This document shows positions 8,741 to 18,690 of a DNA stretch of 21,824 bases, piece by piece. Every line of letters begins with the position of its first letter. Position 1 is the stretch's first letter. The stretch spans positions 2,000,672 through 2,022,495 of the forward strand of contig BFEA01000244.1 in assembly GCA_003427395.1 (NCBI GenBank), read 5' to 3'. This DNA is from Chara braunii. Lineage: Eukaryota; Streptophyta; Charophyceae; Charales; Characeae. The notes under the pieces were generated by a model, which did not search any database, was not told the DNA's origin, and saw only the letters and a program-made list of their open reading frames with translations. The position numbers and the translations under genes were made by a program.

Positions 8741-11099
8741 TACGATTGGTACCTTTGCGAATTGAGGAAAACGACCTCGTGGTCGTTGCTAAGATCTCCG
8801 CGCACGACCTACAACATTCTCAAGTTTGCAACTCTAAGCTCCTTAATAGAAAACTCTAAGATCACTCACCTCCTCCATATCTTCAGTGTCGGAAGGGTCG
8901 TCCTTGTCAAACTTCGCCTTGTAGTTCTCGAGGGTTAATGATTTTGCCATCAAGAAGGAAACATGCTCCAACCTTTGTAGGAAATTAGAGACCGACTCCC
9001 ATGGTTACCATGATAACCTCTCAGCACACCGAACACCAGGTTTCTTTAACGATTTAATTCCAGGTCGGTGTGAACAGGAGGTTCGGGTCGGAAAAGGAAA
9101 TCCCATGCCTCCAACCTTTTCTTCTCCGACAATTTTCAGTACATATCTCGTTTGGCATCCCAGTTCCGTTCGCCGCTCGTCTGGACAAAATAACAATGGT
9201 TGCAAGGGTCCCCTATACGTTTCTTCACGAGCTCGTGAATGTAATCGATCATCTTCGCCTCCTCTAACACAATGATGTTTCAACCACTACGCACACAACA
9301 AATGCATGACCCTTCCCAAAGAAAAAGACCGTTTGGCCAACTTTATAAAAGTTATCAAGAAAATAAAAAAAAAGAGTTGGATTTTGTTCCCTATCCCTGT
9401 AAGTAGTTCCTCAAACACTCGTCACACCGCCCTCTGCCCACTGCCTGTGAGGGAACTTGTCCTCGTCGGCCCCGTTGAAATAGGCCACAATCTGTCCCGT
9501 AGGGTCGAAATAACAGGTAGCTTTAAAGCGGGCTGACACCACGAGTTTGGATGGACTTGGAGCCTTCGCATGGGGGGGCCTTGATGGACTACCGGTCGGG
9601 AACACTGCGACGGTGTTGCGTGCCAAGGTCTCGCCATTGAAAACGACATACAAAAGATCATATTCCTCGACCTGCATATTGTCTTCCCGGACTGTGGCCT
9701 TCCTTTGTGCATGGAGCACCCACTTCCCCATCCTCACGTGATGAACACAAAGCTTGGCGAAGCCTTTCAAGAAATAGAGTTCCCAACACGATGGGAAGAA
9801 CACCACAAGTGCCTTGTGCAATGTCGATAGTGTTTGAAACAAGTATGCAAGGAGGCAAAATCATATTTTTGTCAATCCGACAGGAGCGTGGGATCACACA
9901 AATCGAGGACGTACGTGTTAAATACGTAATAACGCACGATTTCGCGGACCTGATTGAGACGAATGTAAGCCTAGGAAGGCGTACAACCGAAAGGAATAAG
10001 GTTGGTCTCGCGGTTGAACTTGTGTCATTTGACGTGTCTCACATCCCTGCTGACCCTAATCGTGTCGTGAACTTCTTCCTTTGTTCGTCGTAGTATAGAG
10101 CGAGTGGACTTCTCGAACGCTTTAGCGAGACTCTCATCATCTTATAGTTTCTTCATATCGTCGAGTGACTCCTTCTCGTATAGAAGATAACGATTACAAG
10201 CGCTCACATAGTCCATTACGTCGTAGAAGTGCCTCCTCAGTTCGACCCACACCTGCTTTGTTATGCCCTGCGGTGAGAACTCCGCCAGAAGTTGCTTCTC
10301 CGTCTGTAAAAACGGGCTCTCATAGAGCCAAACAGCTGCATCCATCTCATGTTCAAGGAACAAGATGTAATGGAACATGCGAAGCATCATTCGACTCATT
10401 TTCATCCTCGCGATCATCTCTTTAATTTCCGGCTTATCTTGTCGTCTACTCGTCTCGCCTGCCGATTGCATGACACTCCCTTAAGCGAGAGAATGTCCTT
10501 GAGGATCGCCAACTTTTTGTTATCAGTCATGCTTGCCAATAGAATATGTTGGACTCCTTCACAATGACGAAGAACTTATCATCCCTCAGCGACTTCTTTT
10601 TGGTCTGAGGCGGAGGTACCGGGACTAGCCACCCCATATTTTTCTCACCGGTTGCCCTTATCGCGCCAAGTCCGGAATGGCTTGAAGCCCCAAGGAGTTG
10701 TCTGACATCTATTTGCCAGGCTTCAACAACGACCTCTTTGCGTCTCCGTCTAACAACTTTCCCTCAACCCACTTATCGTAAAACTCCATCCCTTTCCAAT
10801 CACCGACATTCACTAGTGGAATCCATTGCCTCAATGCACTGCAAACAGACCCAACTTTATCCTTGTCGTTGAACGTTCTCAGAGCATCTACTATCTTCCA
10901 GTAAGCATCTTTCGGACTCTTTCCCAAAAGCAACTTTTTGAACTTGAAAAACACTTCTTTTTTTACCAGAGGGGTTTCCTTGGATAACCACCAGATTCCC
11001 CTCGTTGTCCCATGCCTCCCGCATATCCTCGAAAGTGGCGGTCTGCGAGTGCTACGAAGCCATTGTGTGTCTTGTGCTCTCTGAGAGACTGACCTGCAA

Positions 11100-11420
11100 A
11101 TAACCCCCAATGTCCTTATCGGAGAACAACACGACTCTCACCAGCCACGAGTGCATCTTCCACAAGTCGAATATTGTCTCATGATCCAACTCTTTCATAT
11201 AAGTCACGGTGTGTTGTCCGTTCACAGGGTAATATAAATATTTCCCCTTGTCCTCTGACTTGAAGACATCCTTATAAAATCCCTCTCAGGTCTCTCTAGC
11301 TTGTACATCACCAACTTGTAGATGAGAGCTAGCACCAAAGCGTTTTTCGTCCAAATGTTTTCCTTCTCCTCGTGGAAGTGCTTGAGCATTCCATTCTTGA
11401 TGTCCTCCACACTTTCCTGA
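11100..11420 (-). other. NGQHTV-containing segment, possible ParB/DGQHR-like fold
   Basis: Two frames join into a continuous protein-like stretch: NGMLKHFHEEKENIWTKNAL, then YKLVMYKLERPERDF, a frameshift, KDVFKSEDKGKYLYYPVNGQ, HTVTYMKELDHETIFDLWKM and VRVVLFSDKDIGGY. A G-Q-H motif after a short beta-strand, followed by a helix and a basic strand, recalls ParB/sulfiredoxin-type and DGQHR-type folds, where a GxHR motif binds nucleotide. The Arg is replaced by Thr here. The fold idea is inference; the coding character of the stretch is clear. Confidence 0.45.
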
Positions 11421-12993
11421 GAGAAACTGAAGTGATTATAATATTTTTCCTACGTTGGGATACTGCAGACCTTCCTGGGGTCGATGACCAGTTGAATCAG
11501 GTGCTCCTTTTTCACGATGTCACCATCAGTGTTTCGCTTATATTCCAACCAAAATGTCGCTGCTTCATCATACTGCTTACCGACCGCCCTCTCTGCACCT
11601 CATTCACTTGTCCCCTCACCATGCTTACTCTTCTAAGATTTCCTCGGGTTATCACCTTCTTTAGTTGTCAGTCTCCTTTTACATTTTTCGGAAGGTTCAC
11701 CCGCGGCCGCAATACTTTGACGAGCAAAATCTCCTTCAACCATAGCTTTCATGGTTTGTCCTTCGACAATGGTCAAACCACCGACCATCTTCGCTTTCTT
11801 AGTTGTTGTGGTATGTCGTTGCTTTGCCAAATTTTCTGTGATAGCACCTCCCTCGACAACTTTTTCTTGTACGGCAAGCCTTTTTTATGTTTTTTTTTCC
11901 AAGGCACGTTTCCCGACGTCACCTTCATCTTCGCCAATCCTGAGCTTCAAGGATCCTTTTATCCTCTTCATACATCTGGTTTGTTCTGCCACCTCTTCTC
12001 ATAGCGTCTTCTGTTGCTCGTGTTTTCGCTCCGAAGAAGTCGGCTCCCCCCCAGAGTTGTCTCGCATATCGCCCATCCCGCCAACCTCATTCCTGACCCT
12101 CTCGCCAACATCGTCCTTCCCTCCAACCACTTTTCGTGAACTGACGGACTTTCTTCTCGCATTATCCCGAAGCGAATATATGTCACCCTGCTAGATTTGC
12201 ACTGAGAAGGACTCGGGCCGACCTGCAGCTGACTCCTGCCCGCTTGGCCCCCCCCCTGACCCCCCGTGACGTGAAACTTATTCCTCCCCGACGTTTAAGG
12301 ACAATCTTCCCCACCGAGTGAGCCAGACGGTAGTCTTCGAGGATTATTCCTGTGCTCCACTCGACGACCCCTCAAAGGGGTTTCTTGAGCTAAGCCGGAT
12401 GACCCCTCAAAGGCTGGTAAGAGGCGGAAAACATAATCTCGCGGAAGAATCGGACACTCTTTTGGCACCTTCAACGAGAGATCAATGTATTCCACTGGAG
12501 ATAAAAGAGGCCTACTTATGCTATCATAAAGCCCTCGAAAGTGACTCCCGATAAGCATGTTCGAGTTGTACCCCATGAACTTCTTGATAGAAACCATCAC
12601 ACCTTTGGCACCTTGGTAAGGTAGTCTGCACAAGTCGTAGGCAATGGTAGTCTCCAGCTTGAGCAAGCCTGTGCCGCCCTGTTTCAGGGAAGAAAGGATA
12701 GTATCGATAGGATAAATGTGGTATGCTCCCTTCGCGTCAAGAAAGGCACCGAGCCTCATGAAAACAGTTGGCCCAATAAGGTTCTCGCCGCCGACGAAAT
12801 CCAAAAATCATTGTGTATCCTTCAAATGAACATACTGAGCAAGGGATTGCGTAAAACTTCATCCATCTCCTGCGACACCAGAGACTGTATGCATGGGAGC
12901 AGGCGAGGAACCTCAGGTAGTCGCCTGAACGCTAGAGGAAAATGCTTGTCCTACACTTGGCAAATTTTTCTTTGCGGATGTCATTTTACGCAT

Positions 12994-13060
12994 AACCGCA
13001 GACTAAATCGGGTGCCCGAGAGTACTGCAACAAAGTGTGAACTAACTCGGAGTTGTGGAA
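12994..13060 (-). promoter_or_regulatory. Presumed upstream region of the Ulp1-type gene
   Basis: The first array monomer begins about 30 bp before the ATG at 12993. Its core, read toward the gene, is TCCGAGTTAGTTC (complement of 13039-13051), a one-base variant of TGCGAGT-N3-TTC. I see no clear TATA box. The placement suggests that the array is the promoter or a protein-binding region of this gene. This is inference from position only. Confidence 0.25.
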
Positions 13061-13890
13061 ATAAAGGACCTAAAAGATGTACGAGATGGGTGTTAGAAAT
13101 GTACACGAAGTCCAACAATTGGGTGACGGGGAGGAAAGGGAATAACTCCTCCAACAACGTTGTCGCAAAGTGTGAACTAACTCGCAATTCTCGATATGAA
13201 AGACTCACATACAAACAAGAGGGGGGTTATCTTGGTCAAAAGATCAGGTGACTGGGAGGAAAGGCAACAAATCCTCCAGCAGTACAAGTCACGAAGTGTG
13301 AACTAACTCGCAGTTGCCGATATAAAGGACACGAATACAAACAAGATGGAGGCGCACTTCCGAACTCCTTGGGGATCCGTTTCGACGAGCTATGGACAAG
13401 TAGAGGGCTGAAAAAAAACAGGGACAGGTGACCAGGAGGAAAGTCATCAATTCTCCCGGCAGTACTGCAACAAGTGGGAACTAACTCGGAGTTGTGGAAA
13501 TGAATGACCTAAAACACGTACCACATGGGTGTTGGAAATGCACACGAAGTCCAATAATTAGGTGACGGGGAGGAAAGGCACCAACTCCTCCAGCAGTACT
13601 GTCGACAATTGCTAGCTAACTTACGACTCTGGATACGAAGGACACATATACAAACGAGAGGGGCGTTTATATCGAATTGTTCGCCAAATGATCCTAGTCT
13701 AAAAATCGGGTGACCGGGAGGAAAAACAACAATTCCTCCAGCATTGTAAGTCGCAAACTGTGAACTAACTCGCAGTTGTGGATATAATGGACACAAATAC
13801 AAACGTAAGGGGGCACTTCCTAACTCATTGGGGATCCGTTTTGATGAGCTAGAGACAGTTGGGGGGCTGAAAAAGCAAGGGATATGTTAA
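13021..13890. repeat. 440-bp higher-order tandem repeat (three monomers, two copies)
   Basis: A motif close to GTGAACTAACTCGCAGTTG recurs at about 13037, 13172, 13298, 13476, 13611 and 13760. Monomers 1 and 4 share GGAGTTGTGGAAAT, GACCTAAAA, ATGGGTGTT and ACACGAAGTCCAA. Monomers 2 and 5 share ACAAAC-AGAGGGG and a GATC-containing stretch. Monomers 3 and 6 share GGCACTTCC-AACTC, TTGGGGATCCGTTT and GAGCTA. The array is thus two copies of a trimer, starting at 13021 and 13461. Most monomers also carry a GGAGGAA...TCCTCC stem. Minus-strand frames through the array only repeat LRVSSHF-type peptides and are not genes. Confidence 0.85.
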
Positions 13891-14114
13891 CAAAAACTGC
13901 GAATCGATTCTAAGTTTACGTGGCGGCACTTCCTAACTCCTTGGGGACCGGTTCCAACCTCACTGGGAATAAATGAACAAAAACTGTAAATTAATTCAGT
14001 CTTTGAGAAGTGACACATTTATATAAATATATAGATATATACATATATATGTATGTGTATATATATATCGTCAAATACTATGTAATAATGTTGTATATAT
14101 ATATATATATATAT

Positions 14115-14149
<35 letters not shown>

Positions 14150-14240
14150 TATGTCAGGTAATCCTAGGCTAGGTGGCGACCTCCCAAGGGACAAATGAAC
14201 AAAAATCAAGAATTGATTTGGGGTTCAGCACGCGACGCTG
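13880..14240. repeat. Third tandem repeat type (AACAAAAACTG units)
   Basis: Three related units contain AACAAAAACTGCGAATCGATTC (from about 13889), AACAAAAACTGTAAATTAATTC (from about 13977) and AACAAAAATCAAGAATTGATTT (from about 14198). A copy of the GGCACTTCCTAACTCCTTGG block of the neighbouring array sits at about 13924, so this is a transition zone from that array. A TA/GATA microsatellite interrupts it. Confidence 0.6.
14020..14150. repeat. (TA)n and (GATA)n microsatellites
   Basis: A TATA/CATA-rich stretch (about 14020-14070) is followed by a pure TA run (about 14092-14116) and about eight ATAG units (about 14116-14150). It is simple sequence, length-variable by nature and non-coding. 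Confidence 0.95.
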
Positions 14241-14255
14241 ACGAGTATCAACTGC

Positions 14256-14287
<32 letters not shown>

Positions 14288-14333
14288 CATATATATATAC
14301 ATATATATATACATATATATACATATATATACA

Positions 14334-14366
<33 letters not shown>

Positions 14367-14380
14367 GTATATATATGTAC
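14256..14380. repeat. (TA)n/(CATA)n compound microsatellite
   Basis: TA runs interrupted by CATA at regular steps change into pure CATA units (about 14331-14362) and back into TATA/TGTA. Open frames on both strands only translate this repeat (Tyr-Ile or Tyr-Met-Cys runs). Confidence 0.95.
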
Positions 14381-14384
14381 TCCT

Positions 14385-15180
14385 AGGTCGGGCGACAATA
14401 CAGCATGTAGGTATAGATAGGGCGTTTGGGAATCCGTTCGTATGCTAGACACTGATTACAAATCAGATAGCATCTCACCTTCGTTGTGCGTGGTGCGTAT
14501 AAGCTACGTTGGATCGATATGGATGTACAACGAGCGAATCAACTATTTTGGGATTTCAGCAATTTACGATAAAAATGGCACATGACTTAATTAAAATTTC
14601 GTGGAAATTTTTTTAATTAATTTGAATTTGAAAATAAATCAAAATAACAAAAAATAATGAATTAAAAAATTTTAGGTAGCTTTTTGATGAACTCACCTGA
14701 ATTTTTACTTTTTGGTCAGAGGAAAAAAAAGAGAATGATGATCAATCTTATCGTTTTGGGATGAATTTCAGCTAGATAGGATAAACAACACTGCCAAGCA
14801 AGCGCTGACAGAGACAGTGCACGTCACGTGCATTAAGAGTTTAAGATGATGCCATAAATTAAGGGAGACTACACAGGAGAAGAAGAAGAAGGGAGGAAAA
14901 GTTACTGGAGAAAAGAAAGATGCGATCTTTGGAAAGGTACAAAAGGTGGGGAGGGGAGATTAGTATTAGAGAAGAGAACTACTATACTTCACTCCCTTGC
15001 GGCCAAGAGCATGAACATCCTCCTTGTCTGTCAAGGTCGGGGTGCATTGAAACGACACCTAAAAAAAAAAGGGGCAAGCCATGTCAATTTCGTTGTTCAA
15101 GTCTCGACCTTCCATTGTCATTATCCGACGTACAACGTAGCGCTTTGTTACCGTCCGAGGTGCGGTGCAGTAATCCTAAC
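14385..15180. other. Gene-free AT-rich region
   Basis: 14560-14710 is strongly A/T-rich, with AATTAA and AAATTTT runs like a matrix-attachment or LTR-type sequence. A purine tract (GAAGAAGAAG) lies at about 14876-14900. A 91-codon frame (14920-15195) has no known motif. I see no gene. Confidence 0.5.
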
Positions 15181-15275
15181 GTGAAGGTTCGTTAAGCACA
15201 GAGGCACAAACTCTAAAGGTCCTGAAAACCCAGCGTGGTGGTTCGTTGCGCACCGAGGTCAACACTGAAAAACCT
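15181..15275. repeat. 54-bp tandem duplication
   Basis: GTGAAGGTTCGTTAAGCACA (15181) is echoed by GTGGTGGTTCGTTGCGCACC (15235), and both continue through GAGGTC or GAGGCAC into AACACTGAAAA or AACTCTAAA. Two moderately diverged copies lie head to tail. Confidence 0.6.
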
Positions 15276-15339
15276 ATAAATTATGGTCTGACATTCATTC
15301 TGATATTTTGCAATTATCAAAGTCGGTCGATATCTATCG

Positions 15340-16340
15340 TCCACAATTGCTCCAGAGTTCCCACTCCTGCATTCGCGCATTCACCTTCATCAATGGGATC
15401 GCGAACGAAATCGCTTCCATTGCAGCACTCACCATCTCTATCGACCCTGATTGCAACACTCGCCATTGCTATATCTTCCATCTCTAGCCCTTTCCTCACA
15501 TTGTTCGTCGTCGCTATCGCTTCCATTACGGACCATCGCTGCACACTCTTTCATATCGCAGACCATTGTTGCACCATCTTTCTGCATCGATCTTCATCCG
15601 TGTGTTATCACTAACCATTGCTGCGACAGTCCTGCAGTGGCTCATTCACCGTCCATCGTTGCGCTCATGAACGAAATCATTTTCAATGCAGCACTCCCCG
15701 TCGTTGTCAATCCCGATCGTGGTATTTGTCATTGGTATATCTTTCATCACAACGTTAACAATCACTAACCCTTTCCTCACGTGTCCGTCATTGCTATCGC
15801 TTCCATAACGGCGCTAGCTATTGCTATTCCTTCTATCGTGGACCATCGTTGCACAATCTTTCACCATTATCATCCATCGTTGTGCCATCTTTCTCCATTA
15901 TCTCCATCGGTGCGCCATCGCTGACAATCACTGTGTCATCTCTGCGTCGTCCCTGCGCCATTGTCGGCCATTGATCGTTGCACCATCGCTGACCATCGAT
16001 CCCCATCGTTCGTCCTCGTTCCAATTTCTCATCGTATTGTCATTGTAGTTTGCCATTGGTGTAGCCCGCCCATCATTGTGGCTTCCATCACATTTCTACA
16101 TCATCATTGATCATTGTTGCGCCATTGTTGCGCCATCTTTGCGCGTCGCTGACCATCGATCGTTTTACCAACGCTGACCATCAATCGTCATCGTTTGCCA
16201 TCGTTCCAGTTCGCAATTGGACTATCGTTGCAGTTTGTTATTGTTGTAGTTGTTCATCGCTCAAGTTCGCTATTGATGCAACCGCCCACCGTTGTTGTTT
16301 GTCGTTGACCATCACTGCAGATGGCTCTTGGTGTACCCGC
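15340..16340. repeat. Degenerate CCATCG/CCATTG minisatellite
   Basis: For about 1 kb the plus strand repeats short units such as GACCATCG, GCGCCATCG, CATCGTTG and CATCGCTG at intervals of roughly 9-20 bases. Frames through it read Ser/His/Thr/Ile-rich peptides in all phases, as expected from a repeat, and so are not taken as genes. There is no clean longer period, so it is an old, scrambled minisatellite. Confidence 0.75.
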
Positions 16341-16344
16341 TTGT

Positions 16345-16770
16345 CTTTAGATCATTCTGTCATCGCGGCGGTCACATCTTTGTGGAACCGCTTCGATATA
16401 GTTATGCCATCACTCCCTTTTTCTTTTTCTCAGGGTTGCGCAAACCGATACACCCACAGTTGCGAAATCACATACAGCCATAAATGCGGTTAGCGTCGTC
16501 ACAACATACCATCGCTGTGCAACATCGCAGAATCGTACAAACAAGTGTTAGGTATGTCAAGGAGTCTGCACAACCATCATTACAGCACAATCATTATGCC
16601 TATTGTAGGTTTAACAAGATGGATTAAGTTTAATTAAGATAACTTTGAACTGATCTTTGATACATTACATCTAAATAAACACTAGTTGGGCAGTGAATGG
16701 TGTTATTTAATAACTAATCTATAACTGATCGAGCATTACATGATGATTTTTAATAACTGAATTGTAGGTT
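16345..16770. other. No recognisable gene
   Basis: AT-rich intergenic DNA. Short similar phrases (AATAACTAATC, AATAACTGAATTG) occur near 16710 and 16752. Nothing is recognisable as coding. Confidence 0.5.
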
Positions 16771-16779
16771 ACGATTCCA

Positions 16780-16935
16780 GATTGGTACACAGACATGGTA
16801 ACCGGATATGTTTGGCGTTGCCTATAAACTACAATGCTTGCAGTTATCGAATACGAGGATTGGTATACTGATTTTCTAATCGGATAACATTATGCTTGAA
16901 GTTGCCTATATACAAGAATGCTTGTCGGATATGCT
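16780..16935. repeat. 78-bp tandem duplication
   Basis: GATTGGTAC (16780) and GATTGGTAT (16858) begin two copies that share CGGATA, GTTGCCTATA-AC(A)A and ATGCTTG. They lie just before the TGCGAGT array and are clearly diverged. Confidence 0.65.
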
Positions 16936-16964
16936 TGCAGTTTTGAATGTCTATGTCTCCTTAT

Positions 16965-17192
16965 TGTATGTGCGAGTCTATTCGTTTCAAGTACAAGTGT
17001 GGTGAGCAAGTCCGTGTAAACTCTTACTTCTTCTCGGTAAAAAAAAAAAAATGTAGACATTTTTTATGTGCGAATTCATTCACTGTTGAATGAACCATAA
17101 ACCTAATTTTAATAGTATGGTGAATAAGTCTTAGTCAATTCTCACTTATATTTTTGCATAAATGCAAATATACTCCGCATTTTATCTGCGAG
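16965..17192. repeat. TGCGAGT tandem array, left part
   Basis: Monomers of about 100-119 bp begin with TGCGAGTCTATTC (16971-16983), TGCGAATTCATTC (17069-17081) and TGCGAG (17187-17192). Each continues through a TGGTGAATAAGTC block and a GTCAA-TCTCACTTAT-type block. The third monomer is cut by the hAT-type element and resumes at 18397. Confidence 0.85.
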
Positions 17193-18396
17193 CAGTGCTG
17201 GGCCGACAACCGGCCGATTGAGCTACCCCGGTCCAACCAGAGCCGGACCAGCCCAGGTGGGGTGAACCGGAAAACCGATTTTGAAAAAAAAGTGCCCAAA
17301 TATTTTTTTTTTTTTTTTTTTTTGCAGATTCCGACTGCGCTCTTCAAGAGTTGTCCGAATGCGCAATAAAATTTTCAAGGTACAATATTTTTCAGGGGAC
17401 TTCCAGAAGAGGGGGCAGGGGTTATTATTGACATATTCAAGCAACTATGGCTTCCTCAGGGAGGGGTCAAGTAAGCAAGTTCAATTATCCGACCCCCCCG
17501 TGGCTGAAGCACTTCGTGGCGTATGTCATTTGATATTGATACCCCACGAGCTGAACCAGATANGATGAGAGGAGGTCCTTGCCCGAATTATAGCTCTTCC
17601 AGAGTATTTCGACAATAGAAAAGTTATGGTTCCAGTTTTCAGCTCGTAGAGGCAGAGCGTTTTCTGTTTGTTGGTTTCTACATAAGGTGACTTGTCAGTC
17701 CGGAAGTATCTTGCCTGCAAATCTGTCCAGATACATGTAGTGGAGCAAGGTCCATTCCATATAGATAGACAAGAATATAGCTTAGGTCCATTTTTGGGAT
17801 TGCACCTCCGATGACTCTGAAATCACGATTCCAAAATCCGAACCCATAACTTTTCCCATAGATGGCATGGACTTCGCAGAAGGATATAATCTCAGCAGAG
17901 TCTCATCAGAAGCATAGTGTTCCCCTCGTGTCTGAGGGTGACAGAGCATCGGATCTTGTCAATGGTAACCAGTCTATTGGACCACAAGATGACAAATTGG
18001 AGAAGGGGCGTACCGGACCCACATCTTAGGAAAGTGCGTGGTTGTTCTCCGCTGCTGATCTGCACAGATCAGCGGCGGATATCCTCTGTCCGTTTTTCTT
18101 AAGAAATGGGGTCCTGGCCGATCTTGGCCGCTGATCTCCGACGATTGGCGGCCAAGATTGGCCACTTTCTGGACTTGAAAAATTCGGGCCTACAGGACCC
18201 GGTTTCGAAATTGCGGGGCAGGGCCCGCCCCCGCGAGGCCTCCGGAACACATAGGCGCTGGCAAAACAAAAAATTCAGCCCCCAGCAAAAATGCGCTGGG
18301 GGCAACCAGGAAGCAACCGGCCCGGGCCACCGACTGGTCCAACGGGAGGACCGCAGATGGGGTAGGGGTCCCCGGTCCATCCAGGGACCAGCCCTG
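17193..18396. mobile_element. Non-autonomous hAT-type DNA transposon, 1204 bp
   Basis: The element begins CAGTGCTGGGCC and ends GGACCAGCCCTG, which read inward gives CAGGGCTGGTCC: an imperfect terminal inverted repeat of hAT type. It is flanked by a perfect 8-bp direct repeat TCTGCGAG (17185-17192 and 18397-18404), the length expected for hAT. Removing the element and one TSD copy restores a normal array monomer (TGCGAGTCTATTCG), which proves the insertion. The interior holds a 21-base T-run (17303-17323), an undetermined base at 17563, several perfect stems and GC-rich ends, but no transposase frame. It therefore needs a transposase from elsewhere. The perfect TSD suggests a fairly recent event. 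Confidence 0.92.
18054..18303. repeat. Three perfect stem-loops inside the hAT-type element
   Basis: GCTGATCTG-CA-CAGATCAGC lies at 18054-18073. ATCTTGGCCGC (18121-18131) pairs with GCGGCCAAGAT (18148-18158), and the stem extends to 16 bp with one mismatch. GCCCCCAGC (18278-18286) pairs with GCTGGGGGC (18295-18303). Subterminal hairpins of this sort are common in hAT MITEs and may be transposase-binding or folding regions; that role is inference. Confidence 0.85.
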
Positions 18397-18690
18397 TCTG
18401 CGAGTCTATTCGTTATTGAACCAACCAGGAATCTATTTTAAATTATATTATGAATAAGTCCGAGTCAACTCGCACTTATGCTCTCGCCTAAATATGATGC
18501 ACCGTCCGTACTCTATGTGCGAGTATATTCGCTCCCAATTTTTATTGTATGGTAAATAAATCAAAGTTAACTCGCACTTGTACTCATGCCTAAATAGAAA
18601 TATACTTTGTATTATATATGCGAATCTATTCATTGTTGAACCAAGCAGGAACCTATTTCGAATTGAATGGTTAATAAGTTCAAGTCAACT
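18397..18690. repeat. TGCGAGT tandem array, right part
   Basis: The split monomer resumes at 18399 (TGCGAGTCTATTC). Further monomers begin at 18518 (TGCGAGTATATTC) and 18619 (TGCGAATCTATTC). Spacings are 119 and 101 bp. A complementary core, GTCAACTCGCACTT or GTTAACTCGCACTT, lies roughly 50-65 bp after the monomer start in the first two. The last monomer decays near 18690. Confidence 0.85.

Larger units (their letters stand above)
8141..12993 (-). pseudogene. Large NGQHTV/Ulp1-like protease transposon gene, decayed
   Basis: I read one minus-strand gene of about 1,600 codons from ATG 12991-12993 to TAA 8141-8143, broken by stops and frameshifts. In order: an N-terminus beginning MRKMTSAKKNLPSVGQ with three in-frame TGA codons; an open block (12295-12804) with FVGGENLIGPTVFMRLGAF; a charged linker (11640-12190); ERAVGKQYDEAATFWLEYKR (about 11430-11600); a block ending in PVNGQHTV (11205-11225); LWKMHSWLVRVVLFSD; KSPKDAYWKIVDAL; a helix-rich block (10142-10471); an acidic stretch DKDDPSDTEDMEE (about 8890); and a C-terminal Ulp1-type protease. 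Every piece lies on the same strand and in collinear order, which supports one gene. Plant DNA transposons are known to carry Ulp1 domains, so a transposon protein is likely. A C-run near 12252 could cause a frameshift. The start lies 46 bp from a tandem array. The N-terminal two thirds match no family I can name. Confidence 0.8.

Noticed and set aside
9070-12194. Plus-strand frames opposite the Ulp1-type gene, including one of 210 codons (11372-12004)
   Set aside because: They are antisense shadows; the minus-strand readings give collinear, protein-like segments that lead into the Ulp1 domain.
12718-13802. Open frames across the A-type array, including LRVSSHF-type repeated peptides
   Set aside because: The peptide repeats follow the DNA monomers, frames shift between monomers, and no known family matches.
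14169-14452. Open frames of Tyr/Ile/Met/Cys repeats on both strands
   Set aside because: They only translate TA/CATA microsatellites.
15246-16493. Several Ser/His-rich plus-strand frames of 75-128 codons
   Set aside because: They arise from the CCATCG minisatellite, which stays open in several phases.
17281-17568. Open frame inside the hAT-type element as a transposase
   Set aside because: It begins in a poly-T tract, ends at the undetermined base, and shows no BED finger or hAT dimerisation motif.
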